Below, in pieces: positions 34,845-43,677 of a stretch of DNA of 64,000 nucleotides. Each line of letters starts with the position of its first letter. Positions within the stretch are counted from its first letter, which is position 1. The stretch is from Sphingosinicella sp963974575. GTDB taxonomy: Bacteria; Pseudomonadota; Alphaproteobacteria; Sphingomonadales; Sphingomonadaceae. Under the pieces are notes generated by a model. It ran no database searches, was not told the origin of the DNA, and saw only the letters and a program-made list of their open reading frames with translations. The position numbers and the translations under genes are program-made. The stretch lies in assembly GCF_963974575.1 (NCBI RefSeq), contig NZ_CAXBBQ010000003.1, positions 372,001 to 436,000 on the forward strand, written 5' to 3'.

Positions 34845-36356
34845 TCAACCATCGAGGATGTCCGAGAGGACTTCGGCGATCTGTCTCGCCAGAAGCGGCG
34901 GTACGGCATTCCCGACCTGAACATACTGCTGGGTGCGGTTGCCTTCGAAGAAATAATTGTCCGGGAAAGTCTGCAACCGGGCGGCTTCCCGGACGGTCAA
35001 GCTGCGGCACTGCATCGGATCGGGGTGAATGAAGTAGTGCCCATCCTTCGAGATGTGGCTGGTGACTGTCGCCGACGGCGCGTTCCACGACTGCACCCTG
35101 AACCGATCGGAAAACTTGCCGCTCTCCCAGTTCCGGTGTGCGGGCGCCAGATCGCGAGGATATTCGTCGGCCTTGGGCGATCGTTCGAACACCTCGGCAA
35201 ACATCGCCGCGAAGGCGTAGCGGGCAAGGTCGGTTTCCATGTGGCCACGGGTTTCGTGATTTGGAAGCGCCTTCAGGCGTGTGTCGGAAAGCCACGCGCG
35301 CAGCCGGCTGTCCTTCGCCGGGACAAGATGACTGCTCGACCGCGGGGGAATTTCATCCATCACTCCGATCTGTTTCGCCCTGTCTGCGAGAGCGCTGGCT
35401 ACGGCTTTCAGCCACGTGCCCTCGGAACGTGATGACCTGGCGGCGATCCGGAAGGCCGAGATCACGGCCTTTCGCCAGTTCTCCGGCGTGTCCTCGCTCC
35501 GACTGAGCCCGCTCCGCAGGGCGGGCATGCCCTCGAGGACACTGGCGACAGATACCCGCGGCACCGGCTCAAGCGTTCGCCCCGGCCCGTCGAGCGCCCC
35601 GCCCGAAAGGACGTCGCTGCGGATTCCCAGCAGGATGACGCGATGCCGACACTGCGGAATGCCGAAATCCTCGCAGCGAATGACATGACCGGCCTGCTTC
35701 CCGCGCGCGGGAACGAGCGGAAGCAGCGTATAGCTGTCGGCGGAACCACCAGCCGCCCTCAGATCTTCCAGCACCCGATCAAAGATGCTTTCGCCTGCCA
35801 CGCGCGACGAAAGCATCCCCTTCACGTTTTCCATGACGAAGGCCACAGGCTGGAGACGGCCAAGGATGCGGATATATTCCCTGTACAGGAAATGCCGGTG
35901 ATCCTTGATGGCATCATAGTCCTTGATGCCTCGATTCCGGGCTCTGCCGACAAGCGAGTATGCCTGGCACGGGGGGCCGCCGATCAGGATCACGTCACCT
36001 GCTGCCGTCTCACGGATATGGTCTAGGCGGGGGTCGAGCTCGTTCCGGGCCTTCTCGGTGCCAAGTTCGAGCATCACGGTCTCGTCCACCGCAGCCCGCC
36101 ATTCGTCCGGGTGGTCCGCGATCAGGTCGTCTCTGGTGATCTCGCCGGCAATGTATCGATAGTAGCTTTTGGGAAGTTTCTCGAACTGCCGCGTAAACGC
36201 GCGCAATCTCAGCGTCCTGAACGCCGAAGGCTCCATCTCGACCGACAGCGCAACATCGAAAGTCCTCTTTCCGCTGGACTCGCGCAACGAGGAGAAACCT
36301 TCCGCCAGTCCTCCCGGCCCGGCAAACAGATCAACGACCTTGAAGTTGCGACGCAT
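34845..36356 (-). CDS. DNA (cytosine-5)-methyltransferase
   Basis: 503 aa. Complete set of C5-methyltransferase motifs: I (VVDLFAGPGGLAEGF), IV with catalytic Cys (LIGGPPCQAYSLVG), VI (VMENVKGM), VIII (GIPQCRHRVILLG), IX (SLTVREAARLQTFPD) and X (QVGNAVPPLLARQIAE). The target-recognition region between VIII and IX is about 190 residues; its specificity cannot be read. It would protect host DNA from the convergent GHKL/Z1/nuclease/AIPR operon. Start at MRRNFKVVDLF; an upstream ATG at 36398 is possible. Divergent from vsr with a 65-bp gap. Confidence 0.93.
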   Translation of the reverse strand: MRRNFKVVDLFAGPGGLAEGFSSLRESSGKRTFDVALSVEMEPSAFRTLRLRAFTRQFEKLPKSYYRYIAGEITRDDLIADHPDEWRAAVDETVMLELGTEKARNELDPRLDHIRETAAGDVILIGGPPCQAYSLVGRARNRGIKDYDAIKDHRHFLYREYIRILGRLQPVAFVMENVKGMLSSRVAGESIFDRVLEDLRAAGGSADSYTLLPLVPARGKQAGHVIRCEDFGIPQCRHRVILLGIRSDVLSGGALDGPGRTLEPVPRVSVASVLEGMPALRSGLSRSEDTPENWRKAVISAFRIAARSSRSEGTWLKAVASALADRAKQIGVMDEIPPRSSSHLVPAKDSRLRAWLSDTRLKALPNHETRGHMETDLARYAFAAMFAEVFERSPKADEYPRDLAPAHRNWESGKFSDRFRVQSWNAPSATVTSHISKDGHYFIHPDPMQCRSLTVREAARLQTFPDNYFFEGNRTQQYVQVGNAVPPLLARQIAEVLSDILDG

Positions 36357-36421
36357 CAGTCCGAAAGTCCCCTTCGCGCCGCTCTCATACCAGGACACGC
36401 CAAACTAGCCAGGAGAAAAGA

Positions 36422-36871
36422 ATGGCCGATGTTGTCGATGCAGCGACGCGCTCGAGGATGATGGCCGGGATCGGTGGCAAGAACACCAGGCCGGAAGTGC
36501 AGCTCCGGAAGGCAATGCACGCCCTGGGCTTCAGATACCGGCTCCATGATCGGAAACTGCCCGGGAAGCCCGATCTTGTCTTTCCTCGGTATCGGGCTGC
36601 AGTGTTCGTCCACGGATGCTTCTGGCATCGGCATGAAGGGTGCCGCTACGCTACAATGCCCGCCACACGGCCGGAGTTCTGGGCTGCCAAGTTCGAGGCC
36701 AACGTCGCAAGAGACCGGAGAGCGGAACTGGCCTTGAGCGAAATGGGATGGCGTACGGCGACGGTGTGGGAATGCGCTCTCAGGCGATCATTGGCCAAGG
36801 TTGCGGCGCAGATGTCAGAATGGCTGACAAGCGAGACCCCTCTCAAGATTGAAATATCGGACGAGCACTAG
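36422..36871 (+). CDS. vsr: Very short patch repair endonuclease
   Basis: 149 aa, normal length. Family signatures: ATRSRMMAGIGGKNTRPEVQ, the catalytic PGKPDLVFPRYRAAVFVHGC with the Asp, and the zinc-binding/active-site HGCFWHRHEGCR followed by ARDRRAELALSEMGWR. Vsr nicks T:G mismatches that arise when 5-methylcytosine deaminates, so it accompanies Dcm-type methylases. Divergent from the C5-methyltransferase, which confirms the 5mC chemistry of this system. AGGAG lies upstream of the ATG. Confidence 0.93.
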   Translation: MADVVDAATRSRMMAGIGGKNTRPEVQLRKAMHALGFRYRLHDRKLPGKPDLVFPRYRAAVFVHGCFWHRHEGCRYATMPATRPEFWAAKFEANVARDRRAELALSEMGWRTATVWECALRRSLAKVAAQMSEWLTSETPLKIEISDEH

Positions 36872-36908
36872 AGAAAAGCAGTTAAAGTCGATGGCACCCA
36901 TCAGTCCT

Positions 36909-37104
36909 CTACAGCAATCCTCTGTTAGTCAGCCCACTTTCGCCTACCAATCCCACCAACGTACGCACCTGAGTGGAGGACAGTGAGAAGGCTTCAGCAG
37001 CTGGCAGCGCATGTGAGACCAGATTAGCCATGCCAGACTTCAATATGTCTCGGGAAACTCCATTCTCGATGATCGCATCAACCCCTTGGTAGGTAAACGT
37101 GGCC
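36909..37104 (-). pseudogene. C-terminal piece of GIY-YIG nuclease gene, severed by the IS
   Basis: On the minus strand the frame from 37100 to the TAG at 36909-36911 is open for 63 codons (begins TFTYQGVDAIIENGVSRDIL, ends VGESGLTNRGLL). If the IS and one copy of its GGCC duplication are removed, this frame joins exactly to the N-terminal GIY-YIG piece at 38374-38748 (...GNLA then TFTYQG...), without a shift. It therefore is the lost C-terminus. It has no start of its own and is not expected to be translated. Confidence 0.8.
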
Positions 37105-37173
37105 TTCCCCCGAAAACGTGGTCCATTTTGGTAGTTAGAGTTTCGGCTATTTTGCGCTTGGAAGGAGCGGAGA

Positions 37174-37452
37174 ATGGCACGGAAGAACTACACAGCAGAG
37201 CAGATTATCGGGATGCTACGGGAAGCGGAGGTTCGTCTTTCCGGTGGCGAGAAGACTGGTGCGATATGTCGCGGCCTGGGGATATCGGAGCAGAGCTATT
37301 ACCGATGGCGACGTGAGTATGGCGGGTTGAAGGTAACGCAGGCGGCACGTCTGAAGTCGCTGGAGAAGGAGAATGCGCGGCTCAGGAAGGCAGTGTCGAA
37401 CCTGACGCTGGATGCGCTGATCCTGAAGGAGGTCATCGAGGGAAAGTACTGA
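37174..37452 (+). CDS. IS3-family transposase OrfA
   Basis: 92 aa. Helix-turn-helix part RKNYTAEQIIGMLREAEVRL with GLGISEQSYYRWRREYGG, then a leucine-zipper-like helix LKSLEKENARLRKAVSNLTL, the standard OrfA plan that binds the terminal repeats. The OrfB frame lies -1 relative to it and is open across the OrfA 3' end, so the full transposase would be made by programmed frameshifting. GGAGCGGAGA precedes the ATG. Confidence 0.92.
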   Translation: MARKNYTAEQIIGMLREAEVRLSGGEKTGAICRGLGISEQSYYRWRREYGGLKVTQAARLKSLEKENARLRKAVSNLTLDALILKEVIEGKY

Positions 37453-37502
37453 GCCCCTCGCGACGCCGTGCTGGCGTTGCCCATGCCTGTGCGGCGCTCG
37501 GC

Positions 37503-38366
37503 GTGTCCGAGCGTCGTGCTTGCCGGGCGGTCGGCCAGCACCGTTCGACCCAGCGCCGTCCAGCACGGCCACGATCCGATGAGAAGCGCCTGACGGCATC
37601 GATCGTCCGGTTAGCATCGCGCTACGGTCGTTATGGCTATCGCCGGATCACCGCCCTGCTACGGCAGGAAGGCTGGACAGTGAACGCCAAAAGGGTTGAG
37701 CGCATCTGGCGTCGCGAGGGGCTGAAAGTACCACAGAAGCAGCCTAAGCGCGGCCGCCTCTGGCTGAACGACGGATCATGCGTGCGGCTTCGGCCACGCT
37801 ATCGTGGCCATGTCTGGAGCTATGACTTCGTCGCGGATCGCACCCACGACGGCAAGGCGTTCCGGATGCTTACCGTGATCGACGAACATAGCCGGGAATG
37901 CCTGGCGATCCATGTCCAACGCCAGCTCAAGAGCGATGATGTGCTGGCTGTGCTCACCGATCTGTTCGTGAAGCATGGCCCGCCGGCCCATATCCGCTCC
38001 GACAATGGCGCTGAGTTTACCGCCAATGCCGTGCGGGAGTGGCTTGGCAGGATCGGCGTAATGACCCTCTACATCGAACCCGGATCACCTTGGGAGAATG
38101 GATACTGCGAAAGCTTCAACGGCAAGCTGCGCGACGAGCTGCTCAACGGGGAGATCTTCTATACACTCAGGGAGGCCCAGATCCTGATCGGGCGCTGGCG
38201 TGAGCATTACAATACCATCCGACCACACAGCTCGATCGGCTATCTCCCACCGGCACCCGAAGCCATCTTGCCTCGCCCTGCTGGTCTGCCCTACGCTCCG
38301 CTCCGGTCAGCCCAGCAGGGCGACCATAACCGCCGGAACTCTAACTTATCCGGTGGACCCGCCTAA
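37503..38366 (+). CDS. IS3-family transposase OrfB (DDE integrase domain)
   Basis: 287 aa counted from the first ATG; the same frame is open upstream back through the end of OrfA (about 37443), from where it would be joined by -1 frameshift. N-terminal HTH_21 region (YGRYGYRRITALLRQEGWTV) and the rve integrase core with the DDE residues in WSYDFVADRTHDGKAFRMLT, IRSDNGAEFTANAV and GSPWENGYCESFNGKLRDEL. No stop or frameshift is visible, so the element looks potentially active. Confidence 0.92.
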   Translation: MSERRACRAVGQHRSTQRRPARPRSDEKRLTASIVRLASRYGRYGYRRITALLRQEGWTVNAKRVERIWRREGLKVPQKQPKRGRLWLNDGSCVRLRPRYRGHVWSYDFVADRTHDGKAFRMLTVIDEHSRECLAIHVQRQLKSDDVLAVLTDLFVKHGPPAHIRSDNGAEFTANAVREWLGRIGVMTLYIEPGSPWENGYCESFNGKLRDELLNGEIFYTLREAQILIGRWREHYNTIRPHSSIGYLPPAPEAILPRPAGLPYAPLRSAQQGDHNRRNSNLSGGPA

Positions 38367-38373
38367 TGGGGCA

Positions 38374-38748
38374 GGCCAGATTCCCCAACCCTCCTGCCAG
38401 GTTAGTGAGACAGCCGCCTTCGTGAAGCCGACCGTGTTCTTTGATGAGATCAGCTTCCCGCTCCAAACAGGCGAGCTGGTCAGCGGCGTCAAAATGGGTG
38501 TCGATCCGATAAAGGACTTGATCGCCATCTCGGATGAGCTTGCGAATGACATTGCACTTGAAAGGATTCGACTCGCCGACAGGATGGTTGCGCCGGGCCT
38601 CTGCTTCATGTTCCAAAACACGGCGGTTTAGCCCCTTACCGACATAAAACGGACGCCCGTCTGGCCGACAAAGGACGTAGACATAGAATCTGCCAGAAAT
38701 CGTCCGCAGGAACGACTCGACCGCTCGGCGATCACCTTCGAAAATCAT
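38374..38748 (-). pseudogene. N-terminal piece of GIY-YIG nuclease (LEM3-like), severed by the IS
   Basis: From MIFEGDRRAVESFLRTISGR the sequence enters a GIY-YIG nuclease domain: FYVYVLCRPDGRPFYVGKGL with both YVYV and PFYVGKG elements, then RRVLEHEAEAR, NVIRKLIRDGDQV and EREADLIKEHGR carrying the catalytic Arg and Glu, and LTNLAGGLGN. The IS cuts it after NLA; the residual frame then runs a few codons into the IS (CPIRRVHRIS). ATGs at 38781 and 38817 are alternative starts. The catalytic domain is nearly complete, so a truncated product could still be made, but the last 63 residues are lost. Confidence 0.82.
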
Positions 38749-38920
38749 AACGACTATGGATTCCTCATATGGGGAGACCATACGTGCAGAGCACAATGGC
38801 AAAGCAGCAAACACCAAGCCAAAAATAGGTCCGTGTACTTTGTCTCAGATCCGAGGAAGCAGAAAAGCGTAAGTGCCCATCCTCATCGTTTCCGTCGGTC
38901 GATTTGAAGCCGGCTCGGAA

Positions 38921-41900
38921 CTAAAGGGCATCGGATATCCTTGTCTGCAGGTCTGGTCCTACGCGCCGGAAACCGAGAAGCCTGGCTGCAGTACGAATCA
39001 AGTCCGCATCATCACCACCCGCGTTGTCCTCGCGCGCGATATCCAACGCGGCCTTTACCTCGAGCATAGAAATATTCGCCGCCTTCAATGTAGCGCCGTT
39101 CTCAAGGGAGCGGTCACGAACAGGCGGCGCCTCCAACTGATCGTGTGTGAACCAGAATGTCCCGTCGGACAGCAGTTGGCTGTCCTGTGACCTCGCGCGG
39201 ACAAGTGCTGCACGTGTGGCGGTAATTATCCGCGATCCGGCTTTCTCCTTTCCGAAGCAGGATGCGATTCGCCGTGCCGCCTCCTCAATGTGAATGGGGC
39301 CTTCTGCCTCTACGATCCGCTTGACGAGTTCGGCCAATGTCGCGGTGCTCACCTCATGTGGCTCCTGAGAGCTGCTCACCGGGAAAACCGCGCGCTGATA
39401 TGCAGGCATCTTGCGCTCGACGATGTCCGGAATTGCGATTATCGGTTGCGGCTCGATCGGCTCGATGGACACCGGCCGTGCTCGGTTCGCGCCATTCACT
39501 TTGATGCCGGCTTCGGCCGCATCCTTCGCGGCAACAAGTACGTGGCGCAACCGTTCGATCTCCGCGCGCCGGTTGTAGAACCAGTCAGTGCTCCAGATGC
39601 GGTGGAAGCGCCAGCCGAGGTGCTCCAGCACGTCCTGCCGCAGGCGGTCGCGCTCGCGCGCCCAGAGCGCACTGTGATAGGCGGCACCGTCACATTCAAC
39701 CGCGAGCACGTAGGTCCCCGGCCGGTCGGGATGGCGAACGCCGATATCGATACGGAATCCGGCAGATCCAACCTGCGGATCGGCAAGGAAACCGAGGCTG
39801 CGAATCACGTCTGCGACGTCTTCCTCGAACGGCGTGTCGGCTCCGAGCCCCGTGGGCAGGTACTCATCGAGCTGGCCAGTCTTGGCGAACTCCAGGAAGC
39901 GCTTGAGGATGCGTGGTCCTTCGCCAGCCGTCCTGCTGACATCAATATCGCCGGGATCGAAGGAAGCGAAGACTTCGCAGCGGATGCGGGCCCGGGTGAA
40001 GAGAACATTGAGCCTGCGCTCCCCTCCCTCGCCATTCACCGGGCCGAAGGACATGCTGGTGAGCCTTCCTCCCGCGACCGCTGGACCATAGCCGACGCTG
40101 ACAAGGATGACATCGCGCTCGTCGCCCTGAACGTTTTCGATGTTCTTGACGAAGATGTCCTCTGCCTGCCCCTCCCGCATGAAGCCGTCCAGAATGGAAT
40201 CCCCGCGGCGAGCCAGTTCCAGCAGCTCGGTAATGAGGTTCCGCTGCGCGAACGAGAAGGTCACGATCCCTAGCGACATACTGGGATTCTTACGCGCATG
40301 CTCCGCGACCCGGGCGACGATCGCCTCCCCCTCCTTGCGATTGTCACGTTTGCCCCCCTTGTCGTACACGCCAGCGACTTGCGTGAAGCACAGTCCAAAG
40401 GCAGGGTCGGCCTGAAGCGGGGATGGCGGAAGGATGAGCCCGTCTTCGTAGAACTCACGGTTCGAAACCTTGATCAGCGAGGGGTCGCGCGAACGATAGT
40501 GCCACTGGAGCATTCGCGAACCAAGCCCGCGCGCCTCACAGAGGGTTAGCACACTCTCCATTGCCGCTACCTTTGCGGCACCCGCCAGCAGTTCCGGTTC
40601 ATCTTCATCGGCATCGTCGTTCGCTGCGAGCCTGTCAAAGAACGAGGAGGGTGGAAGCTGCTTCTGATCACCCACAACGACGATCTGCCCGGCGCGGGCG
40701 ATCGCCCCCAGCGCGTCTTCTGGACGTACCTGGCTGGCCTCGTCGATGACGAGCAGATCAAACGTCAGCGCTCCTGGTGGGAGGAACTGAGCGACGGAGA
40801 TTGGGCTCATCAATAACACCGGCTTGATCCGCTGGATCGCGGTGCCGGCGCGCTCGAACAGCCGTCGAATCGCCAGATGGCGCATCTTCTTGCCGATCTC
40901 GCTTCGGATCACGCCCATCTCGCCTTGAGCCCCCTGAGGAACCTGAGTCAGATGGCTGGCCAGAATATCGGTAACATTATCCGACAGGCGCTTCCGTTCC
41001 AGCTCAGCGAACGTCGTCACCAGCTCGTGGCGCTTTTCCATTGGGAGCTCGCGAAGGACCGGGGACTGGTCAAGCGCCTGGCGCCACAACTTCTCGGCGC
41101 GCGCGAACCGTAGTTCTACCGCCGCGGCAGGACCGTCGATCGCGCCTGTTCGCATGCGCTCCGCCAACTCAAGTAGCCCGGCGTCAGCCATCTTTCGATG
41201 CATGCGGGCGAGTTGCACCCATCCCGCGTATCGGTCCGTAGCGGCCGCCATTTCCCGGAGACGGAGGACAATTGCCCTGATTTCGACCTGATCGAAACGC
41301 TCGATTCCAAAGACCGCCGGGTCTAGATCGAGGAATTCGGCCGCAGCGGTGAAAGCTGGTTGCGCGGATGCCAAAGCCTCGCGGAGGCTGCGCAACATTA
41401 TCGTCGCCGTTCCAGAACCGGCAACCCGAGTTGCCGCAACGGCCGCCACTGCGAGCGATGCTTGAGAGAGATTATTGCACCACATCGAGATCGCGATCAG
41501 TGATGAGAAGTCGCTCCGTTCTCCACGCCAGTCGTCACCAAGAATGCTGGCACCGTATGTTTGATCCGCCTCCCAGATCGCTCGCTTGCTTCCGACTTCG
41601 GCAAGTGCATCAATCAGGGCCACGCGATCAGCAGCGGCCTTCGGCAGAGGCCCCCGAAGCAGGCCGGCAAGCTCGCGCGACGCTCCGCGATAGGCCCCGC
41701 CCAGTCGAGAGAAGAACGAGTTGCATCCTGCAACAAGCGGTCCACGCAGTCTCGCCACCGGATGGGCAAACGCCGCATCGGTGAAGGTCGGCACCTGCGC
41801 CTCATACGCCGAGCGCCATTCGGCCCCGGCGTACAAGAGTTGTTGCAGTCGTACGGGGTCGGATGCATCGAGCATCATTACGGCGGTCCGCCCGGCGCCT

Positions 41901-43597
41901 TGGGGCAGCCCCTCAAGGCGCGAGAGCAAATCGGCCAGCGCGTCTGCCGTTTCCAACGTGCCAGGCTGGGACAAGCCCAGCTCGATAAGCGGCTGATCAA
42001 CGGCCGCGGCGAGTTGCTCCAACGCCGACGCGGCATTCGTCAGTACAGTGGCGAGGCGGGCGAGGTCCACCGGTTGCAGGTCGAGATTGCGGGCACCTTC
42101 GAACGGGTGGGGTGCCTCGACACCCTCCTTGATCAGAAGATCGCCATAGCGCTCGATAGCCACCACCAGGTCGGCTTCCTGGTCCCGCGTCAGCCCAAGC
42201 AACGGCTCTGCATCCATCGCTGGCGGTGCGGCCCCCATGCCGATGTAGCGAACCTGGCGACTGAGTGCCGAGAATGCCGTCTCACCGGTGGAGCCGATCG
42301 GCTGATGCAGGGCTCTGGCGATGTCGTTAAGTCGGTCCCGCACGCTGGTGAGCGTGTGCGGCGGGTCAGGCATTCTCGGGATGGCCGAGGCTTGTGAAAT
42401 CGTGCGGGCCAGCTCGCCCAGGACGATCTTCTTGTTTGCCGTGCGCGAATGGAGCTCGAGGCAGATATCCCGTAGGCCGACCTTGACCAGGCGATCGTGC
42501 ACGACAGAGAGCGCTGCCATCTTCTCCGCTACGAACAGGACCCGTTTCCCGTCTTTCGCGGCGGCCGCCAGGATGTTCGTAATTGTCTGAGATTTGCCGG
42601 TTCCAGGTGGACCCTGAACCACGAGGTTGCGGCCTGAGCGAACTTCCTCGATGACCTGGGCCTGAGAGGCATCCGCATCGACCACGTGGAAGATCCGTTC
42701 AGGTGGTAGCACGTCGTCGAGCCGGTCCTCGGACCCGAATAGAGGACGTTCGCTTTCGAAGCCCTCGTATAGCAGCCCTCGTGTCAGTGGATGGTTGGCC
42801 AAAGCCTCGTCCGGCCATGATTTAACATCAAGGTCGCGGTACATCAGCAGCTTTCTGAAGCTGAAGAACCCAAGTTGTATCGCGTCCCGATCGACCCGCC
42901 ACCTGTCGCGGGAGGAGATCACCGCCTCGACACGCGCGAAATAGCTCGACGGATCCCACTCCTCTTCGGCTTCGATTTCGGGAAGGACGATACCAAAGTC
43001 GTCCTTGAGTCTTTGCTGCAACGGGAGATTCGTCATGATGTCGTCGTCGCGCATGCGCACATCGTAGGTGGAGGTGCGTGCGTTGCGGACGAGTTCAACG
43101 GGGAGCAATACCAATGGCGCTTCGCGCTCGATCCCGGAATTGCGGTCCTCGAACCAGGTCAGGAAGCCGAGCGCCATATAAAGGATATTGACGCCACTCT
43201 CCTCCTCGGCCGTCTGCGCCTCTCGTGCGATCTTCAGCAGTTTCTTCTGCAGGGAGTCAGGCCCCAGCCGCGTTTCGAGCTGAACATCGGTGTATCGATC
43301 TGCGCCTGGGTCTTCCCCCGCCGAAGCGAGATGGACGGCATCCTCATCATCGGTCTTGTCCTGTCCGATCGCGAGGAACCGCATGGTCCGTGAACCAGAC
43401 AGGATATCGTAAACGTCATCGGACCGCTCGTTGACGATGTTGATGACATTGCCGCGCGTATTCGCCCGATTGACGTGAACGAGACGATTTCGCGTGCCGG
43501 TCTCGACAAGTCGCCGACGTGTTTCGTCAAATAGTCTTGCGACCTCGGTTCGTCCTGATTTCCCGGACGCCGCTCCACCTGTCTGCACTGTAGCCAT
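38921..43597 (-). CDS. DUF4011 - SF1 helicase - Vsr/MTES_1575-like nuclease - DUF3320 protein
   Basis: 1558 aa. N-terminal DUF4011-like part (VARLFDETRRRLVETGTRNR), then an SF1 (UPF1-like) helicase with Walker A NLVVQGPPGTGKSQTI (about 327-342), Walker B FDLLVIDEASQVRPED (about 950), VVVGDQKQLPPSSFF, and motifs V-VI VQGDERDVILVSVGYGP and RRLNVLFTRAR. Near residue 1300 an endonuclease-like domain (YVLAVECDGAAYHSALWARE; DVLEHLGWRFHRIWSTDWFY) and at the C-terminus a DUF3320 helical domain. From memory this matches the single-protein defence gene called Hhe in the survey by Gao and colleagues (2020). It lies 68 nt behind a PD-(D/E)XK-like gene in the same direction. Confidence 0.88.
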   Translation of the reverse strand: MATVQTGGAASGKSGRTEVARLFDETRRRLVETGTRNRLVHVNRANTRGNVINIVNERSDDVYDILSGSRTMRFLAIGQDKTDDEDAVHLASAGEDPGADRYTDVQLETRLGPDSLQKKLLKIAREAQTAEEESGVNILYMALGFLTWFEDRNSGIEREAPLVLLPVELVRNARTSTYDVRMRDDDIMTNLPLQQRLKDDFGIVLPEIEAEEEWDPSSYFARVEAVISSRDRWRVDRDAIQLGFFSFRKLLMYRDLDVKSWPDEALANHPLTRGLLYEGFESERPLFGSEDRLDDVLPPERIFHVVDADASQAQVIEEVRSGRNLVVQGPPGTGKSQTITNILAAAAKDGKRVLFVAEKMAALSVVHDRLVKVGLRDICLELHSRTANKKIVLGELARTISQASAIPRMPDPPHTLTSVRDRLNDIARALHQPIGSTGETAFSALSRQVRYIGMGAAPPAMDAEPLLGLTRDQEADLVVAIERYGDLLIKEGVEAPHPFEGARNLDLQPVDLARLATVLTNAASALEQLAAAVDQPLIELGLSQPGTLETADALADLLSRLEGLPQGAGRTAVMMLDASDPVRLQQLLYAGAEWRSAYEAQVPTFTDAAFAHPVARLRGPLVAGCNSFFSRLGGAYRGASRELAGLLRGPLPKAAADRVALIDALAEVGSKRAIWEADQTYGASILGDDWRGERSDFSSLIAISMWCNNLSQASLAVAAVAATRVAGSGTATIMLRSLREALASAQPAFTAAAEFLDLDPAVFGIERFDQVEIRAIVLRLREMAAATDRYAGWVQLARMHRKMADAGLLELAERMRTGAIDGPAAAVELRFARAEKLWRQALDQSPVLRELPMEKRHELVTTFAELERKRLSDNVTDILASHLTQVPQGAQGEMGVIRSEIGKKMRHLAIRRLFERAGTAIQRIKPVLLMSPISVAQFLPPGALTFDLLVIDEASQVRPEDALGAIARAGQIVVVGDQKQLPPSSFFDRLAANDDADEDEPELLAGAAKVAAMESVLTLCEARGLGSRMLQWHYRSRDPSLIKVSNREFYEDGLILPPSPLQADPAFGLCFTQVAGVYDKGGKRDNRKEGEAIVARVAEHARKNPSMSLGIVTFSFAQRNLITELLELARRGDSILDGFMREGQAEDIFVKNIENVQGDERDVILVSVGYGPAVAGGRLTSMSFGPVNGEGGERRLNVLFTRARIRCEVFASFDPGDIDVSRTAGEGPRILKRFLEFAKTGQLDEYLPTGLGADTPFEEDVADVIRSLGFLADPQVGSAGFRIDIGVRHPDRPGTYVLAVECDGAAYHSALWARERDRLRQDVLEHLGWRFHRIWSTDWFYNRRAEIERLRHVLVAAKDAAEAGIKVNGANRARPVSIEPIEPQPIIAIPDIVERKMPAYQRAVFPVSSSQEPHEVSTATLAELVKRIVEAEGPIHIEEAARRIASCFGKEKAGSRIITATRAALVRARSQDSQLLSDGTFWFTHDQLEAPPVRDRSLENGATLKAANISMLEVKAALDIAREDNAGGDDADLIRTAARLLGFRRVGPDLQTRISDAL

Positions 43598-43677
43598 CAT
43601 CAACCCCAAACCGCCCTATTGGCGGCTACCCGAATTACACCTCATGCCGTCCAAGCGCGCCCCTTACCAGAGCCGGA

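Larger units (their letters stand above)
37105..38373 (+). mobile_element. IS3-family insertion sequence, IS407-like group, complete
   Basis: 1269 bp. The ends read TTCCCCCGAAAACGTGGTCC at left and, on the complementary strand at right, TGCCCCATTAGGCGGGTCCA; further in, both share GTTAGAGTT(T/C)CGGC, so the imperfect inverted repeats cover about 45 bp. A 4-bp target duplication GGCC flanks it at 37101-37104 and 38374-38377, the duplication length usual for the IS407 group. It carries orfA and orfB of the split IS3 transposase, both undamaged. It sits in a GIY-YIG nuclease gene that can be restored in frame by excision. Confidence 0.92.

Noticed and set aside
27539..36871. BREX or DISARM system
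   Set aside because: There is no PglX, PglZ, BrxL, DrmA or DrmB; the components fit the paraMORC/Z1/AIPR type instead.
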